Counted from the stretch's first letter, positions 17,521 to 27,187 are shown. The stretch is 64,000 nt of DNA from Burkholderiales bacterium (GCA_947372465.1 CANBTT010000012.1:1-64000); one strand, 5' to 3'. Notes: generated by a model from the letters alone, not told the origin. Program-made: numbers and translations.

Positions 17521-18958
17521 AAAGCGAAAAATTCATGCACGCAACGCCATTTTGATGGGCTTGGGATTGCTTATTTGTATTTCAACGCTTCAGGCGCAAT
17601 CTCTTCGCGCTCCAGGAGCCGGCGCTGGTTTTTCATTGGGTTCCTCATCACCCAGTGCTGAATCGAAACCCGAGCAAGCCCCTTCGAAGGCTCAGACCCA
17701 GATCATGCAAGATTTGAAGCGGCAGTCCTCAGACTACATTGTTGCCTTGGTCGATAGTGAGCCCGTGACAAACCAAGAAATTTTGGTTCAAATGCAGCAG
17801 TGGTTGGCACAAATGGCCAATCAAAGAGTTCAAGCGCCCCCCTCCTCCGTCTTGCTCAAAGAACTGATGGAGAAGGTGATCAGTGAGAAATCCCAACTGC
17901 AGTGGGCCAACCAGCAAGGCATGAAGGTTCAGCAGCAAGAGGTTGATCAAGCCGAGTCCAGTTTGGCATCCAGAAACAACATGAACGTGGAAGAGTTTAG
18001 AGGCAAGTTGAAAAGCACGGGCATCAGCTTGAAACAATTTAAAACAGAATTACAAAATCAATTGATCCTACAAAAACTCAGAGACAAGGAAGTCAACTCT
18101 AGAATCAAAATCACGGATTCGGAAATTGATCTTTATCTGAAAGATCTGAAATCGAATCTAAAAGACGATCAAGTTCAAATTGAAATTGCTCAAATACTTG
18201 TTCGACTTCCTGACGCCGCAACGGCAGAACAGGAAAAAGCGGCTCTTGACACCATCAATGGCGTGAAAGAAAAACTCAAGTCAAAAGTGGATTTTTTTGA
18301 CCTGGCGCAAAAATATTCTCAATCTCCTGACAGTGTTGTGGGAGGACGCATGGGATTGCGTGTCGCCAACAAGTACCCTGAGCTTTTTAGCACGGCTTTA
18401 TTGAGTGCAAATGTCGGCGACGTGGTGGGCCCTGTGCGCTCTGGTGCGGGATTGCATTTGCTCAAACTGGTGGAAAAGACCTCAAGCCAAGCGTTGACCT
18501 CAAATCAAACACATGTCCGGCATATCTTGTTGCGACCCTCAGGGCAAGACAGCATGAATGCTGTTCGAGTTCGACTTTTCAACATTAAAAAACAAATAGA
18601 CAGTGCGCAGGCCGATTTTGCAACAGTTGCCAAAGAGATTTCTCAAGATGGTTCTGCACCAAGTGGTGGAGACCTGGGTTGGGCCAGTCCTGGCATGTTT
18701 GTACCCGAGTTTGAAGACACCATGAACCGACTCAAGCTCGGTGAGGTGTCAGATCCTGTGGTTTCACGCTTCGGTGTTCACCTCATTGAGGTTTTGGAGA
18801 GAAGAAAAAATCCAATGACGATCAAGGAGCAAAGGGATTTGGCCAGAAATGCTTTGAGAGAGAGCAAGTTTGAGCAGGCATTCACAGATTGGGCTCAAGA
18901 AATCAGGGGTCGGGCATTTATTGAGTACCGCGATGAGCCTCAAACCTTGTCCAATTGA
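17513..18958 (+). CDS. surA: Periplasmic chaperone / peptidyl-prolyl isomerase SurA
   Basis: SurA escorts outer-membrane proteins, including LptD, through the periplasm. I choose the ATG at 17513, which gives a normal signal peptide (basic start, hydrophobic core, cleavage near LQAQ). The 481 residues contain an N-terminal chaperone domain and two parvulin domains, seen in VQIEIAQILVRLP and THVRHILLRPS. The start overlaps the end of lptD by 8 nt. rsmA follows after 27 nt. Confidence 0.93.
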   Translation: MIKKRKIHARNAILMGLGLLICISTLQAQSLRAPGAGAGFSLGSSSPSAESKPEQAPSKAQTQIMQDLKRQSSDYIVALVDSEPVTNQEILVQMQQWLAQMANQRVQAPPSSVLLKELMEKVISEKSQLQWANQQGMKVQQQEVDQAESSLASRNNMNVEEFRGKLKSTGISLKQFKTELQNQLILQKLRDKEVNSRIKITDSEIDLYLKDLKSNLKDDQVQIEIAQILVRLPDAATAEQEKAALDTINGVKEKLKSKVDFFDLAQKYSQSPDSVVGGRMGLRVANKYPELFSTALLSANVGDVVGPVRSGAGLHLLKLVEKTSSQALTSNQTHVRHILLRPSGQDSMNAVRVRLFNIKKQIDSAQADFATVAKEISQDGSAPSGGDLGWASPGMFVPEFEDTMNRLKLGEVSDPVVSRFGVHLIEVLERRKNPMTIKEQRDLARNALRESKFEQAFTDWAQEIRGRAFIEYRDEPQTLSN

Positions 18959-18985
18959 GCGACTTGATTACAGGTTCCATTCGAT

Positions 18986-19747
18986 TTGAAACACATTGCA
19001 AAAAAACGATTTGGCCAACACTTTTTGGTCGATGCCAATGTCATTGAGCACATCGTATCTGCGATCAATCCTCAGAGGGGTCAAACCCTTGTTGAAATAG
19101 GGCCAGGTCAATCTGCGATCACACGCCCCTTGTTGTCAATGTTGGGGCAGATGTGTGTGATCGAGCTGGACCGAGATTTGGCTCAAGTTTTAAAGGCCAA
19201 CACCCAATTGAATGTGATTCAAGCCGATGTGCTGAGCGTAGATTTTGCTCGCTTGTTTGCTGATCTGGGCGAGAGGCCTTTGAGAGTGGTGGGCAATCTT
19301 CCCTATAACATTTCAACACCCATTTTGTTTCATTTGCTCAACTATGTCGGCTGCATAGAGGACCAACACTTTATGCTTCAAAAGGAGGTGATAGACCGCA
19401 TCCTTGCGCAGCCCAATGGTGCAGATTACGGGCGCCTCAGTGTGATGCTTCAGTGGCGGTATGAAATGGAGCGTGTGCTTGACGTTGGGATGGACGCGTT
19501 TGATCCGCCACCGCGTGTATTGAGTGCAGTCATTCGCATGGTACCAAGAGCCAAACCCGTCGAGTTGGAGGAGTCCTTGCTGTCTGAAATGGTTCAAGTG
19601 GCATTCAGCCAAAGACGAAAAATTCTCAGGCATGCACTTGAGCCATGGCTAGAAGCGAGAAACTTCAGTGGCAACTTTGACTTTAAACGCCGAGCACAGG
19701 AGGTGTCTGTGCAAGAGTTCATTGAGGTGGCACAAAGCTTGAGCTGA
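18986..19747 (+). CDS. rsmA: 16S rRNA (A1518/A1519-N6)-dimethyltransferase
   Basis: RsmA (KsgA) dimethylates two adenosines in helix 45 during 30S maturation. The 253-residue protein has RFGQHFLVD at the N-terminus, the SAM motif [11 protein letters not shown] and the catalytic NLPYNIS. The start codon is TTG. It belongs to the lptD-surA-rsmA unit. The pdxA gene, often placed between surA and rsmA in proteobacteria, is absent here. Confidence 0.94.
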   Translation: MKHIAKKRFGQHFLVDANVIEHIVSAINPQRGQTLVEIGPGQSAITRPLLSMLGQMCVIELDRDLAQVLKANTQLNVIQADVLSVDFARLFADLGERPLRVVGNLPYNISTPILFHLLNYVGCIEDQHFMLQKEVIDRILAQPNGADYGRLSVMLQWRYEMERVLDVGMDAFDPPPRVLSAVIRMVPRAKPVELEESLLSEMVQVAFSQRRKILRHALEPWLEARNFSGNFDFKRRAQEVSVQEFIEVAQSLS

Positions 19748-19792
19748 ATGGGGCGACGCTAGGGGGTTGGCCCAAAGAGCCCCCATGGGCAC

Positions 19793-19821
19793 AAAAAAAG
19801 CCACAGCTCAGCTGTGGCTTT
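19793..19821 (-). terminator. Bidirectional terminator between rsmA and barstar-like gene
   Basis: AAGCCACAGC (19798-19807) pairs with GCTGTGGCTT (19811-19820) around a 3-nt loop. It has a T-run on the minus strand (A-run from 19793) and a short TTT on the plus strand, so it can serve both convergent genes. Confidence 0.8.
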
Positions 19822-19845
19822 CGATCAAGTAGTGGATGCGTTTGA

Positions 19846-20427
19846 TCAGGCCGCAGTCAACCAATACCCTGCGTTGAATGGGCTGCTCATGCGAAGCGCC
19901 AAGGGTGAAATGTCGACCAGTTTGTCGGTCGGCATTTTTTCAACCTCTTCCACAATGTCAATCCCAGACACATCGGTTGTCGTGATTGGAGGTCTTTCAA
20001 AATCCAACACAGACGGCACACGCGCCACGGAGAAAGAATAAAAGCAGCGAAAGGGAACTTTGCGATCTGACCAGTAATCCGAGGTTTCGCGAAAGATATC
20101 GAGCAGCTGCTCGCGTGCCTCCTTGTCGAACTTGGCATGGGAGGGGATGTGCTCCAAAACCACCACAAACCCGGGCTGAGGACCAGATTTATGCAAGGGG
20201 TCTGTCATGCTGTCGTACAGGGCATCAAAGCTTTTGCTGGTTTGTACAGGGAAAGTAAATTGTTGAACAATCGTGTCCAAGACATCTTGCTTACTGAGAG
20301 CTTGTGCGAGATTGGCGTACAAAAAGTGGTGACTAAGTTCTTGAGCAGCCAATTGCAAGTCATTCACAGTGAATGCCCGAATGGACTGAACAATATTAGA
20401 TTTAACTGTACGAAGTGGCGTATCCAT
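19846..20427 (-). CDS. Barstar-like family protein
   Basis: The 193-residue product resembles the barstar (PF01337) relatives of Burkholderiales in its central section, with FDALYDSMTD and the later EAREQLLDIFRETSDYW and VPFRCFYSF. Barstar inhibits the RNase barnase, but many relatives have no known toxin partner and none is seen beside this gene. I start at the ATG at 20427, which has AAGGAAG about 10 nt upstream; the open frame extends 24 codons further. The family call is from memory of the pattern and moderately sure. Confidence 0.6.
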   Translation of the reverse strand: MDTPLRTVKSNIVQSIRAFTVNDLQLAAQELSHHFLYANLAQALSKQDVLDTIVQQFTFPVQTSKSFDALYDSMTDPLHKSGPQPGFVVVLEHIPSHAKFDKEAREQLLDIFRETSDYWSDRKVPFRCFYSFSVARVPSVLDFERPPITTTDVSGIDIVEEVEKMPTDKLVDISPLALRMSSPFNAGYWLTAA

Positions 20428-20536
20428 CTCCGTTAAACTTCCTTGAAAAACTAAGGGGTTGGTTGTATTGAGCGAACATGAGACAACCCGAAATCTCAAT
20501 CAAGGATTGTCACAGAATTGACGTTTGAATGCAATA

Positions 20537-20559
20537 GCCTGCTTAGTAATTCAGCAGGC
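20537..20559 (-). terminator. Hairpin downstream of maeB
   Basis: GCCTGCT (minus strand) pairs with AGCAGGC around a 9-nt loop, about 40-60 nt after the maeB stop. There is no U-run, so terminator function is only possible; it may be an mRNA 3'-end structure. Confidence 0.4.
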
Positions 20560-20600
20560 AGAAGGGTCTTTGTCGAAACAAAAGTAAGCGCTCACTGTCT

Positions 20601-22943
20601 TTAAAGTGCTTGCCTACTGGCGTTTGCGTCCGCTACAGTCAAGGCCGTCATGTTCACAATACGTCGTACCGTGGTGCTCGCAGTCAGGATGTGGACGGGT
20701 TTTGCTGCACCCAGTAAAACTGGGCCAATTGCAATATTGCCACCGGCGGCTGTTTTGAGCAGGTTGTAGGCAATGTTGGCGGCATCCAAATTGGGCAGGA
20801 CCAGAAGATTGGCGTCGCCCTTGAGGCTTGAGCCTGGCATGATGCTCTCGCGATGAAGCCCATTCAATGCCAAATCACCATGCATTTCACCATCGATTTC
20901 AAGCCAGGGTGCTTTTGCCTGTACAAGGGCCAAGGTCTGGCGCATTTTGTGGGCGGTTGGTGTGTCGGCACTGCCAAAATTGGAGTGTGACAGCAGCGCG
21001 GCTTTAGGGCGAATGCCAAAGCGCACCATTTCTTGCGCGGCCATGATGGTGATTTCGGTCAACTGCTCGGCGCTGGGGTCGTAGTTGATGTGCGTATCGA
21101 CAAGGAAAATTTGTCGATCGGGCAGCAGCAGGCCATTCATACAGGCGTAGGTGCTCACGCCCGAGCGGTGACCAATGACTTGGTCAATGTAGTTCAAATG
21201 CACTTCGGGCGTGCTCCAAGTACCACAAATCAAACCATCGACCTCTCCCTTGTGCAAGAGCATGGTCCCAATGAGAGAGAGTCTTCGGCGCATATCGATT
21301 TTGGCCAATTGTTCGGTCACGCCTTTGCGTGCAGTCATTCGCCAATAGGTTTGCCAAAAGTCTCTGTACCGGTGGTCATGTTCTACGTTGACGACTTGGT
21401 AGTCGGTGCCTTCCTTCAAGCGCAAACCAAATTGTTCGATGCGCCTTTGAATGACCGCAGGTCGACCAATCAATGTGGGATAAGCCAAACGCTCATCGAC
21501 CACAATTTGTACGGCCCTGAGGACCCGCTCTTCCTCGCCCTCTGCATAGGCAACGCGCTTGTTGGTCGCTTTCTTGGCCGATGCATAGATGGGTTTCATC
21601 GCTTGTCCAGAGGCATACACAAAGCTTTGCAGCTTCTCTCTGTAGGCATCCATGTCTGCAATCGGACGCAAAGCAACACCACTGTCTGCTGCAGCTTGAG
21701 CCACAGCAGGTGCGATTTTGATCATCAGTCTTGGATCAAACGGTTTGGGAATTAAATACTCAGGGCCAAAGGTCAAGTCTTCACCAGAGTAAGCCGCGGC
21801 AACCACCTCACTTTGTTCGGCCTGTGCAAGTTCTGCAATGGCATAGACGGCAGCAATTTCCATCTCCGTTGTGATGGTCGAGGCGCCCGCGTCCAAGGCA
21901 CCCCTAAAGATGTATGGAAAACACAGGACATTGTTGACCTGGTTGGGATAATCTGTTCGCCCGGTTGCAATGATCGCATCGTCTCGCACCGCCTTGACGT
22001 CTTCAGGCAGAATTTCAGGGCTGGGATTGGCCAAAGCCAAGACCATGGGGTTTTTGGCCATGGTTTTGACCATGTCCTTTTTAAGCACGCCACCTGCAGA
22101 CAAGCCCAAAAAAACATCGGCGCCGACAATCACTTCGGCCAAGGTTCTGGCGTTGGTAACTTGCGCGAATTGAATTTTGTCCTCGTCCATGAGCTCGGTG
22201 CGGCCTTGGTAAACAACGCCAGCCAGATCGGTCACAAATATATTGTGCTTTGGTACGCCAAGCTTTAACAAAAGACCTAAGCATGCGAGAGCCGCAGCAC
22301 CCGCACCGGAGGTGACAATTTTCACCTCCTTGAGGTCCTTGTGAACGATCTTCAGGCCGTTCAAAATGGCGGCGCCCACCACAATGGCGGTCCCGTGTTG
22401 GTCATCATGAAAGACGGGAATCTTCATGCGCTCGCGCAATTTGCGCTCAACCACAAAACAATCCGGCGCTTTGATGTCTTCCAAATTGATGCCACCAAAG
22501 GTGGGCTCAAGAGAGGCAATGATGTCGACCAGTTTGTCGACATTTTTTTCATTGATTTCAATGTCAAACACATCAATGCCCGCAAACTTTTGAAACAAAA
22601 CCCCTTTGCCTTCCATGACGGGTTTGGCGGCCAGTGGGCCAATGTCGCCCAGTCCCAAAACGGCGGTTCCGTTGGTGATCACAGCAACCAAGTTGCCGCG
22701 TGCCGTGTACTTGAATGCGGCATTGGGGTCTTTGACGATTTCTTCGCAAGGGGCAGCAACACCAGGGGAATAGGCCAACGCCAAGTCGCGTTGATTGATC
22801 AATTGCTTGGTCGCGCGAACGCTGATTTTCCCTGGGGTGGGGAACTCGTGGTATTTCAGCGCCGCTTTGCCAAGCTCTTGGCGGGCGCGCTCGCGTCCTT
22901 GGTCAATGGAGAGGTCGGTCGGTTGAGCGGTGTTTTTAGTCAT
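20601..22943 (-). CDS. maeB: NADP-dependent malic enzyme with phosphotransacetylase-like domain
   Basis: MaeB decarboxylates malate to pyruvate with NADP+. The 780-residue protein is the large bacterial form: malic enzyme domains (about 1-430; [28 protein letters not shown](P)-binding [11 protein letters not shown]), then a phosphotransacetylase-like C-terminal half (about 440-780; [15 protein letters not shown]) thought to be regulatory. A short leader ORF with a strong Shine-Dalgarno sequence ends in a 4-nt overlap with this start. The gene's own ribosome-binding site (TAGGAA, about 11 nt away) is weaker. Confidence 0.96.
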   Translation of the reverse strand: MTKNTAQPTDLSIDQGRERARQELGKAALKYHEFPTPGKISVRATKQLINQRDLALAYSPGVAAPCEEIVKDPNAAFKYTARGNLVAVITNGTAVLGLGDIGPLAAKPVMEGKGVLFQKFAGIDVFDIEINEKNVDKLVDIIASLEPTFGGINLEDIKAPDCFVVERKLRERMKIPVFHDDQHGTAIVVGAAILNGLKIVHKDLKEVKIVTSGAGAAALACLGLLLKLGVPKHNIFVTDLAGVVYQGRTELMDEDKIQFAQVTNARTLAEVIVGADVFLGLSAGGVLKKDMVKTMAKNPMVLALANPSPEILPEDVKAVRDDAIIATGRTDYPNQVNNVLCFPYIFRGALDAGASTITTEMEIAAVYAIAELAQAEQSEVVAAAYSGEDLTFGPEYLIPKPFDPRLMIKIAPAVAQAAADSGVALRPIADMDAYREKLQSFVYASGQAMKPIYASAKKATNKRVAYAEGEEERVLRAVQIVVDERLAYPTLIGRPAVIQRRIEQFGLRLKEGTDYQVVNVEHDHRYRDFWQTYWRMTARKGVTEQLAKIDMRRRLSLIGTMLLHKGEVDGLICGTWSTPEVHLNYIDQVIGHRSGVSTYACMNGLLLPDRQIFLVDTHINYDPSAEQLTEITIMAAQEMVRFGIRPKAALLSHSNFGSADTPTAHKMRQTLALVQAKAPWLEIDGEMHGDLALNGLHRESIMPGSSLKGDANLLVLPNLDAANIAYNLLKTAAGGNIAIGPVLLGAAKPVHILTASTTVRRIVNMTALTVADANASRQAL

Positions 22944-22985
22944 GAAAAAAAGTTCCTAGCTATCAGGTGCATGTTAGGACCTCCT
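22940..22985 (-). CDS. Ten-codon leader ORF coupled to maeB
   Basis: On the minus strand AGGAGG (22985-22980) stands 7 nt before an ATG at 22972. This opens a short frame coding [10 protein letters not shown] and stops with TGA overlapping the maeB ATG (ATGA, 22940-22943). The coding part is 22940-22972. The geometry fits translational coupling: ribosomes finishing the leader could restart on maeB. The peptide has no obvious run of one amino acid, so classical attenuation is not indicated. Expression is not shown. Confidence 0.5.
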
Positions 22986-23049
22986 AGGGTTAAAGCAAGC
23001 CCAGAAGCAGACCACATGCCGATGGTACCGATTGTAGGTCTAAGAAGGT

Positions 23050-23094
23050 AAAAAAACCAAAGGGCACACAAAGTTAGACCTTGTGCGCCCTTGG
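23050..23094 (-). terminator. Strong intrinsic terminator after rubredoxin gene
   Basis: On the minus strand a long stem (CCAAGGGCGCACAA pairing with TTGTGTGCCCTTTGG, with one bulge and one mismatch) is followed by a T-run (A-run at 23050-23056). It lies about 50 nt past the rubredoxin stop. Confidence 0.85.
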
Positions 23095-23144
23095 CACAGG
23101 CGGACTGACTTTTTGAGTCCGATGCCTGCAGCGGTAGAAAAAAC

Positions 23145-23321
23145 TTAGAGCTCAACAATCTCAAAGTCAGATTTGGATACCCCACATTCTGGGCAAGCCC
23201 AGTCTGCGGGGACATCCGCCCAAAGCGTGCCGGCAGCGATGCCCTCAGATGGCAAGCCAAGGGCCTCGTCGTAAATAAAGCCGCAAACAATGCAGATATA
23301 GGTTTTGAACGTGTTGCTCAT
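23145..23321 (-). CDS. Rubredoxin
   Basis: A 58-residue one-iron electron carrier. The two CxxCG-type pairs are intact: YICIVCGFIYD and WACPECGVSKSDFE, with the usual aromatic residues around them. A perfect AGGAGG lies 8 nt before the ATG. It is 46 nt downstream of the rubrerythrin gene on the same strand and ends before a strong terminator. The likely role is reducing rubrerythrin during peroxide detoxification. Confidence 0.95.
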   Translation of the reverse strand: MSNTFKTYICIVCGFIYDEALGLPSEGIAAGTLWADVPADWACPECGVSKSDFEIVEL

Positions 23322-23367
23322 TAAAAAGGCCTCCTAAAAGTAAAAAAATTCAAATCCCGATGAGCCG

Positions 23368-23850
23368 TCAAGACTGCAAACGGTTCAATTGTGCTTGGTA
23401 ATGGTTGGCATGGCGCTCTTCAACTTTGGCCAAGGCACTGAAGCGTTTTTGCGCTTTCTCAAGTGTTTTGACAAATTGCTGCGCATGCTCTTGTGATTCA
23501 GTTATTTGCTCATCCAATTCTTTTGCGGCCCAATGGTTGCCCTCTTCGAGGGCCACTTTTTTAAACGCTGGGTACATCTCCGTGTATTCATACGTTTCGC
23601 CATCAATGGCCATTTGTAATACTTTAGCAGGGGTCAAGCTGGATTTTGGATACAGCAAGTCCAAATGCCCAAAAGCATGCATGACTTCTTGATCGGCAGT
23701 TTTTTCAAAGATGTCAGCCGTTTCAAGGTCGCCCATTTCGGCGCAAATCTTTGCGAAGTAGCGGTACTTGATGTGCGCCATGGATTCACCGGCAAAAGCG
23801 GCCTCTAAATTGGCCATGGTTTTGATGGTGGGTACTTTGGGGTGTGACAT
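23368..23850 (-). CDS. Rubrerythrin without fused rubredoxin domain
   Basis: Rubrerythrin is a diiron ferritin-like protein that reduces hydrogen peroxide to water. The 160-residue product carries the four-helix-bundle ligand pattern (EAAFAGESMAHIKY, ADQEVMHAFGH, EEGNHWAA and EERHANHY). It lacks the C-terminal rubredoxin domain of classical rubrerythrins; rubredoxin is a separate gene just downstream. AAGGAGA precedes the ATG at 23850. A frame reaching 23877 adds nine residues with no support. Confidence 0.9.
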   Translation of the reverse strand: MSHPKVPTIKTMANLEAAFAGESMAHIKYRYFAKICAEMGDLETADIFEKTADQEVMHAFGHLDLLYPKSSLTPAKVLQMAIDGETYEYTEMYPAFKKVALEEGNHWAAKELDEQITESQEHAQQFVKTLEKAQKRFSALAKVEERHANHYQAQLNRLQS

Positions 23851-23891
23851 GGATGTCTCCTTAATAAATAAAAGCAATCAGAACAAAGGCG

Positions 23892-23921
23892 ATGATAGCG
23901 ATGATTAATCAAATGCGCCAA
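23892..23921 (-). promoter_or_regulatory. Putative promoter of rubrerythrin-rubredoxin operon
   Basis: On the minus strand TTGGCG (23921-23916) and TATCAT (23897-23892) are spaced by 18 nt, 42 nt upstream of the rubrerythrin start. I did not identify a peroxide-regulator site. Confidence 0.45.
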
Positions 23922-23966
23922 TTGAAAATAACTAATTGATTGATTGAATTTATCAAGAGGGGTGTC

Positions 23967-25358
23967 TCAAGACATCAACTGTTCAATGTCCGCGACGGCC
24001 ACAGGAACACCTCTGCTCAAGAGATCAACACCCTGGGGCAACACCAGTGCATCGTCTTCGATTCGAACGCCAATGTTCCAGTACTTTTGCGGCACATCGG
24101 GGTTGGGGCGTATGTACAAGCCGGGCTCGAGGGTGAGGACCATTCCAGGCTTGAGGACTCGGCTTGGTGCGGCATGGGTGCTTTGTGTCTTGAGTGGCTC
24201 AAGCTCAGACCATGAAGTCAATGGCGGGGTGTCCTTTGAGTGACTGGGTTCAACATAGGAGCCACAGTCATGCACATCCATCCCAAGCCAATGGCTGGTG
24301 CGGTGCATGTAAAAAGGGGTGTATTTTTTATGCTCAATCACATCCTCGACCTTGCCATGGGTGTTGGGGTTCAGGATGCGCATGGCCAACAAGCCTTCGC
24401 ACAAAACGCGAACGCTGGCATCGTGGGGGTCGGAGAATTTCGAACCGGCATGGGTTGCAGCAATCGCCGCCTCTTGTGCGTTCAGCACACATTCGTAGAC
24501 TTCCCTTTGCGCCGCACTGAAGCGGCCATTGGCGGGAAAGGTTCGAGTGATGTCACTGGCATAGCCGTTGAGCTCGCATCCTGCGTCGATCAAAACCAAG
24601 TCACCGCTGAGAATCGCGGCCTTATCGGCTCTGTAATGAAGCACACAGGCATTGGCGCCTGCGGCCACGATGGAGGTGTAGGCGGGGTATTCTGAGCCGT
24701 GGCGCCTGAATTCGTGCAAAAGTTCAGCCTCAAGGTGATACTCTTTGATGTCCTCGTTGAGGCGCAATGCGCGTGAGCAATATTGCATGGCCTTGATGTG
24801 CGCAAAGGCGGAAATATCACATGCTTTTCTCATGATGGCCGTTTCATGCGCGTCTTTGATCAAACGCATCTCATCCAAAATCAAACAAGCATTTTTTATG
24901 GAATGCGGTGCGCGCACGCCGGTGCGAACCTTTTTTGCGATTGCATCAATCCATGTCTCAATGCGTCCTTTCATTTCTGGGTGAGCACCAAAGGGGAACC
25001 AAATGGTGTCGTGGTTGCTTAAAAAAGCAGGCGCAATGCTGTCCAATAGATCGAATGAATAGGCCTTTGTCAAGCCTAATTTTTCGGCCGCTTGTTCAGG
25101 CCCCAAACGATAGCCATCCCAAATTTCTCTCTCCAAGTCTTTGGGCTGACAAAAGAGGATGCTCTGCGCTTGGTCGTTGAGCAGCAAAACACTGTTGGGT
25201 TCTTCAAACCCCGTGAGGTAATAAAAATAGCTGTCAAAGCGGAACGGATAATTGGAGTCTCGGTTGCGACTCATTTCAGGGGCGGTTGGAATAACGGCCA
25301 CTTCCCCTGGCGCCAAATGGGAGGCCAAGACTGCTCTGCGTTTTTGAAATGGATTCAT
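23967..25358 (-). CDS. pepP: Xaa-Pro aminopeptidase (aminopeptidase P)
   Basis: PepP removes the N-terminal residue before proline. The 463-residue protein has the N-terminal creatinase-like domain and the C-terminal pita-bread metallopeptidase domain. Dimetal ligands are visible in VLIDAGCELNGYASDITR, HRTSHWLGMDVHD, LTLEPGLYI and GVRIEDDALV. The murU gene lies 19 nt upstream of its start region on the same strand. Confidence 0.93.
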   Translation of the reverse strand: MNPFQKRRAVLASHLAPGEVAVIPTAPEMSRNRDSNYPFRFDSYFYYLTGFEEPNSVLLLNDQAQSILFCQPKDLEREIWDGYRLGPEQAAEKLGLTKAYSFDLLDSIAPAFLSNHDTIWFPFGAHPEMKGRIETWIDAIAKKVRTGVRAPHSIKNACLILDEMRLIKDAHETAIMRKACDISAFAHIKAMQYCSRALRLNEDIKEYHLEAELLHEFRRHGSEYPAYTSIVAAGANACVLHYRADKAAILSGDLVLIDAGCELNGYASDITRTFPANGRFSAAQREVYECVLNAQEAAIAATHAGSKFSDPHDASVRVLCEGLLAMRILNPNTHGKVEDVIEHKKYTPFYMHRTSHWLGMDVHDCGSYVEPSHSKDTPPLTSWSELEPLKTQSTHAAPSRVLKPGMVLTLEPGLYIRPNPDVPQKYWNIGVRIEDDALVLPQGVDLLSRGVPVAVADIEQLMS

Positions 25359-25377
25359 GGTGATAGAAAAGTAAAAC

Positions 25378-26145
25378 TCAAAGTTGGTTTAAAAGGGCCA
25401 AACGCTCTGGTGTACCCACATCAACCCATTGTCCGTTGAATTGAGAGGCAAGCAGCGCGCGGTCTTTGATGGCATTTTTTAAAAGGGGACCCAGCGGCAG
25501 CTTCACACCCGTTGGATTGGCAAAAGGAATGTCTTTGGCATACGTTTCAAAAAAAGCATGCTTATAAAGAGCGATGGTGCTGAAGGTAAGGCTTGGACTC
25601 ACCGGCTCGACGCTTGAGCAGGCGGGCATGGCAGCCAGCCCATTTGAATCCCTGCAAAAGTCACCCTTGGGGTGATGTGGGGGATTGTCGACCAGCCAAA
25701 TATGGCCCAATTGGGCGCAGGCTTTCAATGTGGTCATGAGCGAGGGGGCAAAGTCAAAGGATGGACAAAAGGCATCGGCTGCGACAACCCAAAAAGGATC
25801 GCTCAAAAAGGGCAGGGCTCGAACAATACCGCCAGCGGTTTCTAAAGCAGCGCCAAAGTCCAAGTCCTCACACGAATACTGAATTTGCAAGGGCGACTGC
25901 GCGAGCAAATGAGAAGCGCTGAAGGCGCTGCCCAGCGTCTCTCGAATTTGAGCACCCAGCCAAGCCGTATTGATCAAGACGCTTGTATAGCCCTGTGCTT
26001 GAAACGCTTGCAGTGTCCATTCAATCAGCGCTTTGTTGTGAACCTTTAAAAGTGGCTTGGGCGTGTGTTCGGTGAGGGGGCGCATGCGCTCACCTCGGCC
26101 GGCCGCTAAAACCATCACCTGCGCCTTTGAACCGGCGTTGTTCAT
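25378..26145 (-). CDS. murU: Nucleotidyltransferase MurU-like (MurNAc-1-P uridylyltransferase)
   Basis: MurU makes UDP-MurNAc from MurNAc-1-phosphate in the recycling route that bypasses de novo synthesis. The N-terminal signature VMVLAAGRGERMRPLTEHTP and the PKPLLKV lysine motif mark the family. I use the ATG at 26145 (255 residues); a GTG at 26178 would add 11 unlikely residues. It precedes pepP and lies 10 kb from the kinase amgK. Other sugar-1-phosphate nucleotidyltransferase functions cannot be excluded. Confidence 0.8.
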   Translation of the reverse strand: MNNAGSKAQVMVLAAGRGERMRPLTEHTPKPLLKVHNKALIEWTLQAFQAQGYTSVLINTAWLGAQIRETLGSAFSASHLLAQSPLQIQYSCEDLDFGAALETAGGIVRALPFLSDPFWVVAADAFCPSFDFAPSLMTTLKACAQLGHIWLVDNPPHHPKGDFCRDSNGLAAMPACSSVEPVSPSLTFSTIALYKHAFFETYAKDIPFANPTGVKLPLGPLLKNAIKDRALLASQFNGQWVDVGTPERLALLNQL

Positions 26146-26401
26146 GCGAGTGCCCAAGAAGCAGCCTGCGCACTGCACGGGGCTTGATCAGAAAAAAGGG
26201 CGTGCAAAGCGAGGGGGCTTTTTTTCATTTTTAACAAAGCTCACAATTTTTTGTCATCGAAAGGCGTCTTGGGGTGGCAGCTGGCATGCACGTGAAAACA
26301 CCCACGTGCAAGGCACTGGGAATGCTCTATGATAAGGGTTGAAAGAACACACGTTCAACCGTTTGATTCAACCCCCCCATTCGACGTCATTTTGCACCAT
26401 C

Positions 26402-27187
26402 ATGAACAATTTTAAAAACACATTCAAACAAGCCCTGAAGGAAAGAACGCCTCAAATTGGTCTTTGGCTGGGCTTGGCCAATGCTTACACAACAGATATT
26501 TGTGCGGGCGCTGGTTTTGATTGGTTGCTGATCGATGGCGAGCACTCGCCCAACGACATCAATTCTATTTTGGCGCAGTTGCAAGTCATCTCTGGCCACC
26601 CCAGTGCTCACGCCGTTGCGCGAGTTCCGGTGGGACATGGCCACATTGGTGTGACCCTGATCAAACAATACTTGGACATTGGCGTGCAATCGATTTTGGT
26701 GCCCATGGTCGACAACGCTCAACAAGCCCGAGATTTGGTCAAAGCCACGCGTTATCCACCAGAGGGCATCCGAGGCATGGGAGGGGCCAGGGCCTCAAGG
26801 TGGGGAAGAATCAAGGACTATGGACGTGAGGCAAACAAAGAGATTTGTTTGCTGGTGCAAGTTGAGACGCAAGAGTCACTCAATAACATTGAAGAAATTG
26901 CCGCGGTGGAGGGTGTAGACGGTGTTTTTATTGGGCCCTCTGACTTGTCGGCATCCCTTGGATATGTTGGACAACAAGATCACCCGGTGGTGAGAGCCGC
27001 GATTGAGGACGCGTTTGCAAAAATTCTCAAGGCTGGCAAGGCGCCTGGCTTTTTAACCTTGGATGAAAAGCTCTCCAAGCATTACTTGGATTTGGGCGGC
27101 GTCTTCATGGCCGTGGGGGTGGAGGCCGTGATGCTGGCACAACAAACGCAAGCTTTGGCACAAAGGTTCAAGCCGCCAAAGCCCTAA
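26402..27187 (+). CDS. hpaI: HpcH/HpaI family aldolase (4-hydroxy-2-oxoheptanedioate aldolase type)
   Basis: Class II pyruvate-dependent aldolases of this family cleave 4-hydroxy-2-oxo acids to pyruvate and an aldehyde. The 261-residue protein shows FDWLLIDGEHSPND with the catalytic histidine, QVETQESL and GVFIGPSDLSASLGY. I start at the ATG at 26402, which aligns with family N-termini; the frame opens 63 nt earlier but those residues look non-coding. No aromatic-degradation genes are nearby, so the true substrate is unknown. Confidence 0.85.
   Translation: MNNFKNTFKQALKERTPQIGLWLGLANAYTTDICAGAGFDWLLIDGEHSPNDINSILAQLQVISGHPSAHAVARVPVGHGHIGVTLIKQYLDIGVQSILVPMVDNAQQARDLVKATRYPPEGIRGMGGARASRWGRIKDYGREANKEICLLVQVETQESLNNIEEIAAVEGVDGVFIGPSDLSASLGYVGQQDHPVVRAAIEDAFAKILKAGKAPGFLTLDEKLSKHYLDLGGVFMAVGVEAVMLAQQTQALAQRFKPPKP

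Noticed and set aside
26339-26401. N-terminal extension of the HpaI-type aldolase
   Set aside because: The 21 residues contain a C7 tract product and no family similarity; the ATG at 26402 aligns with known family starts.
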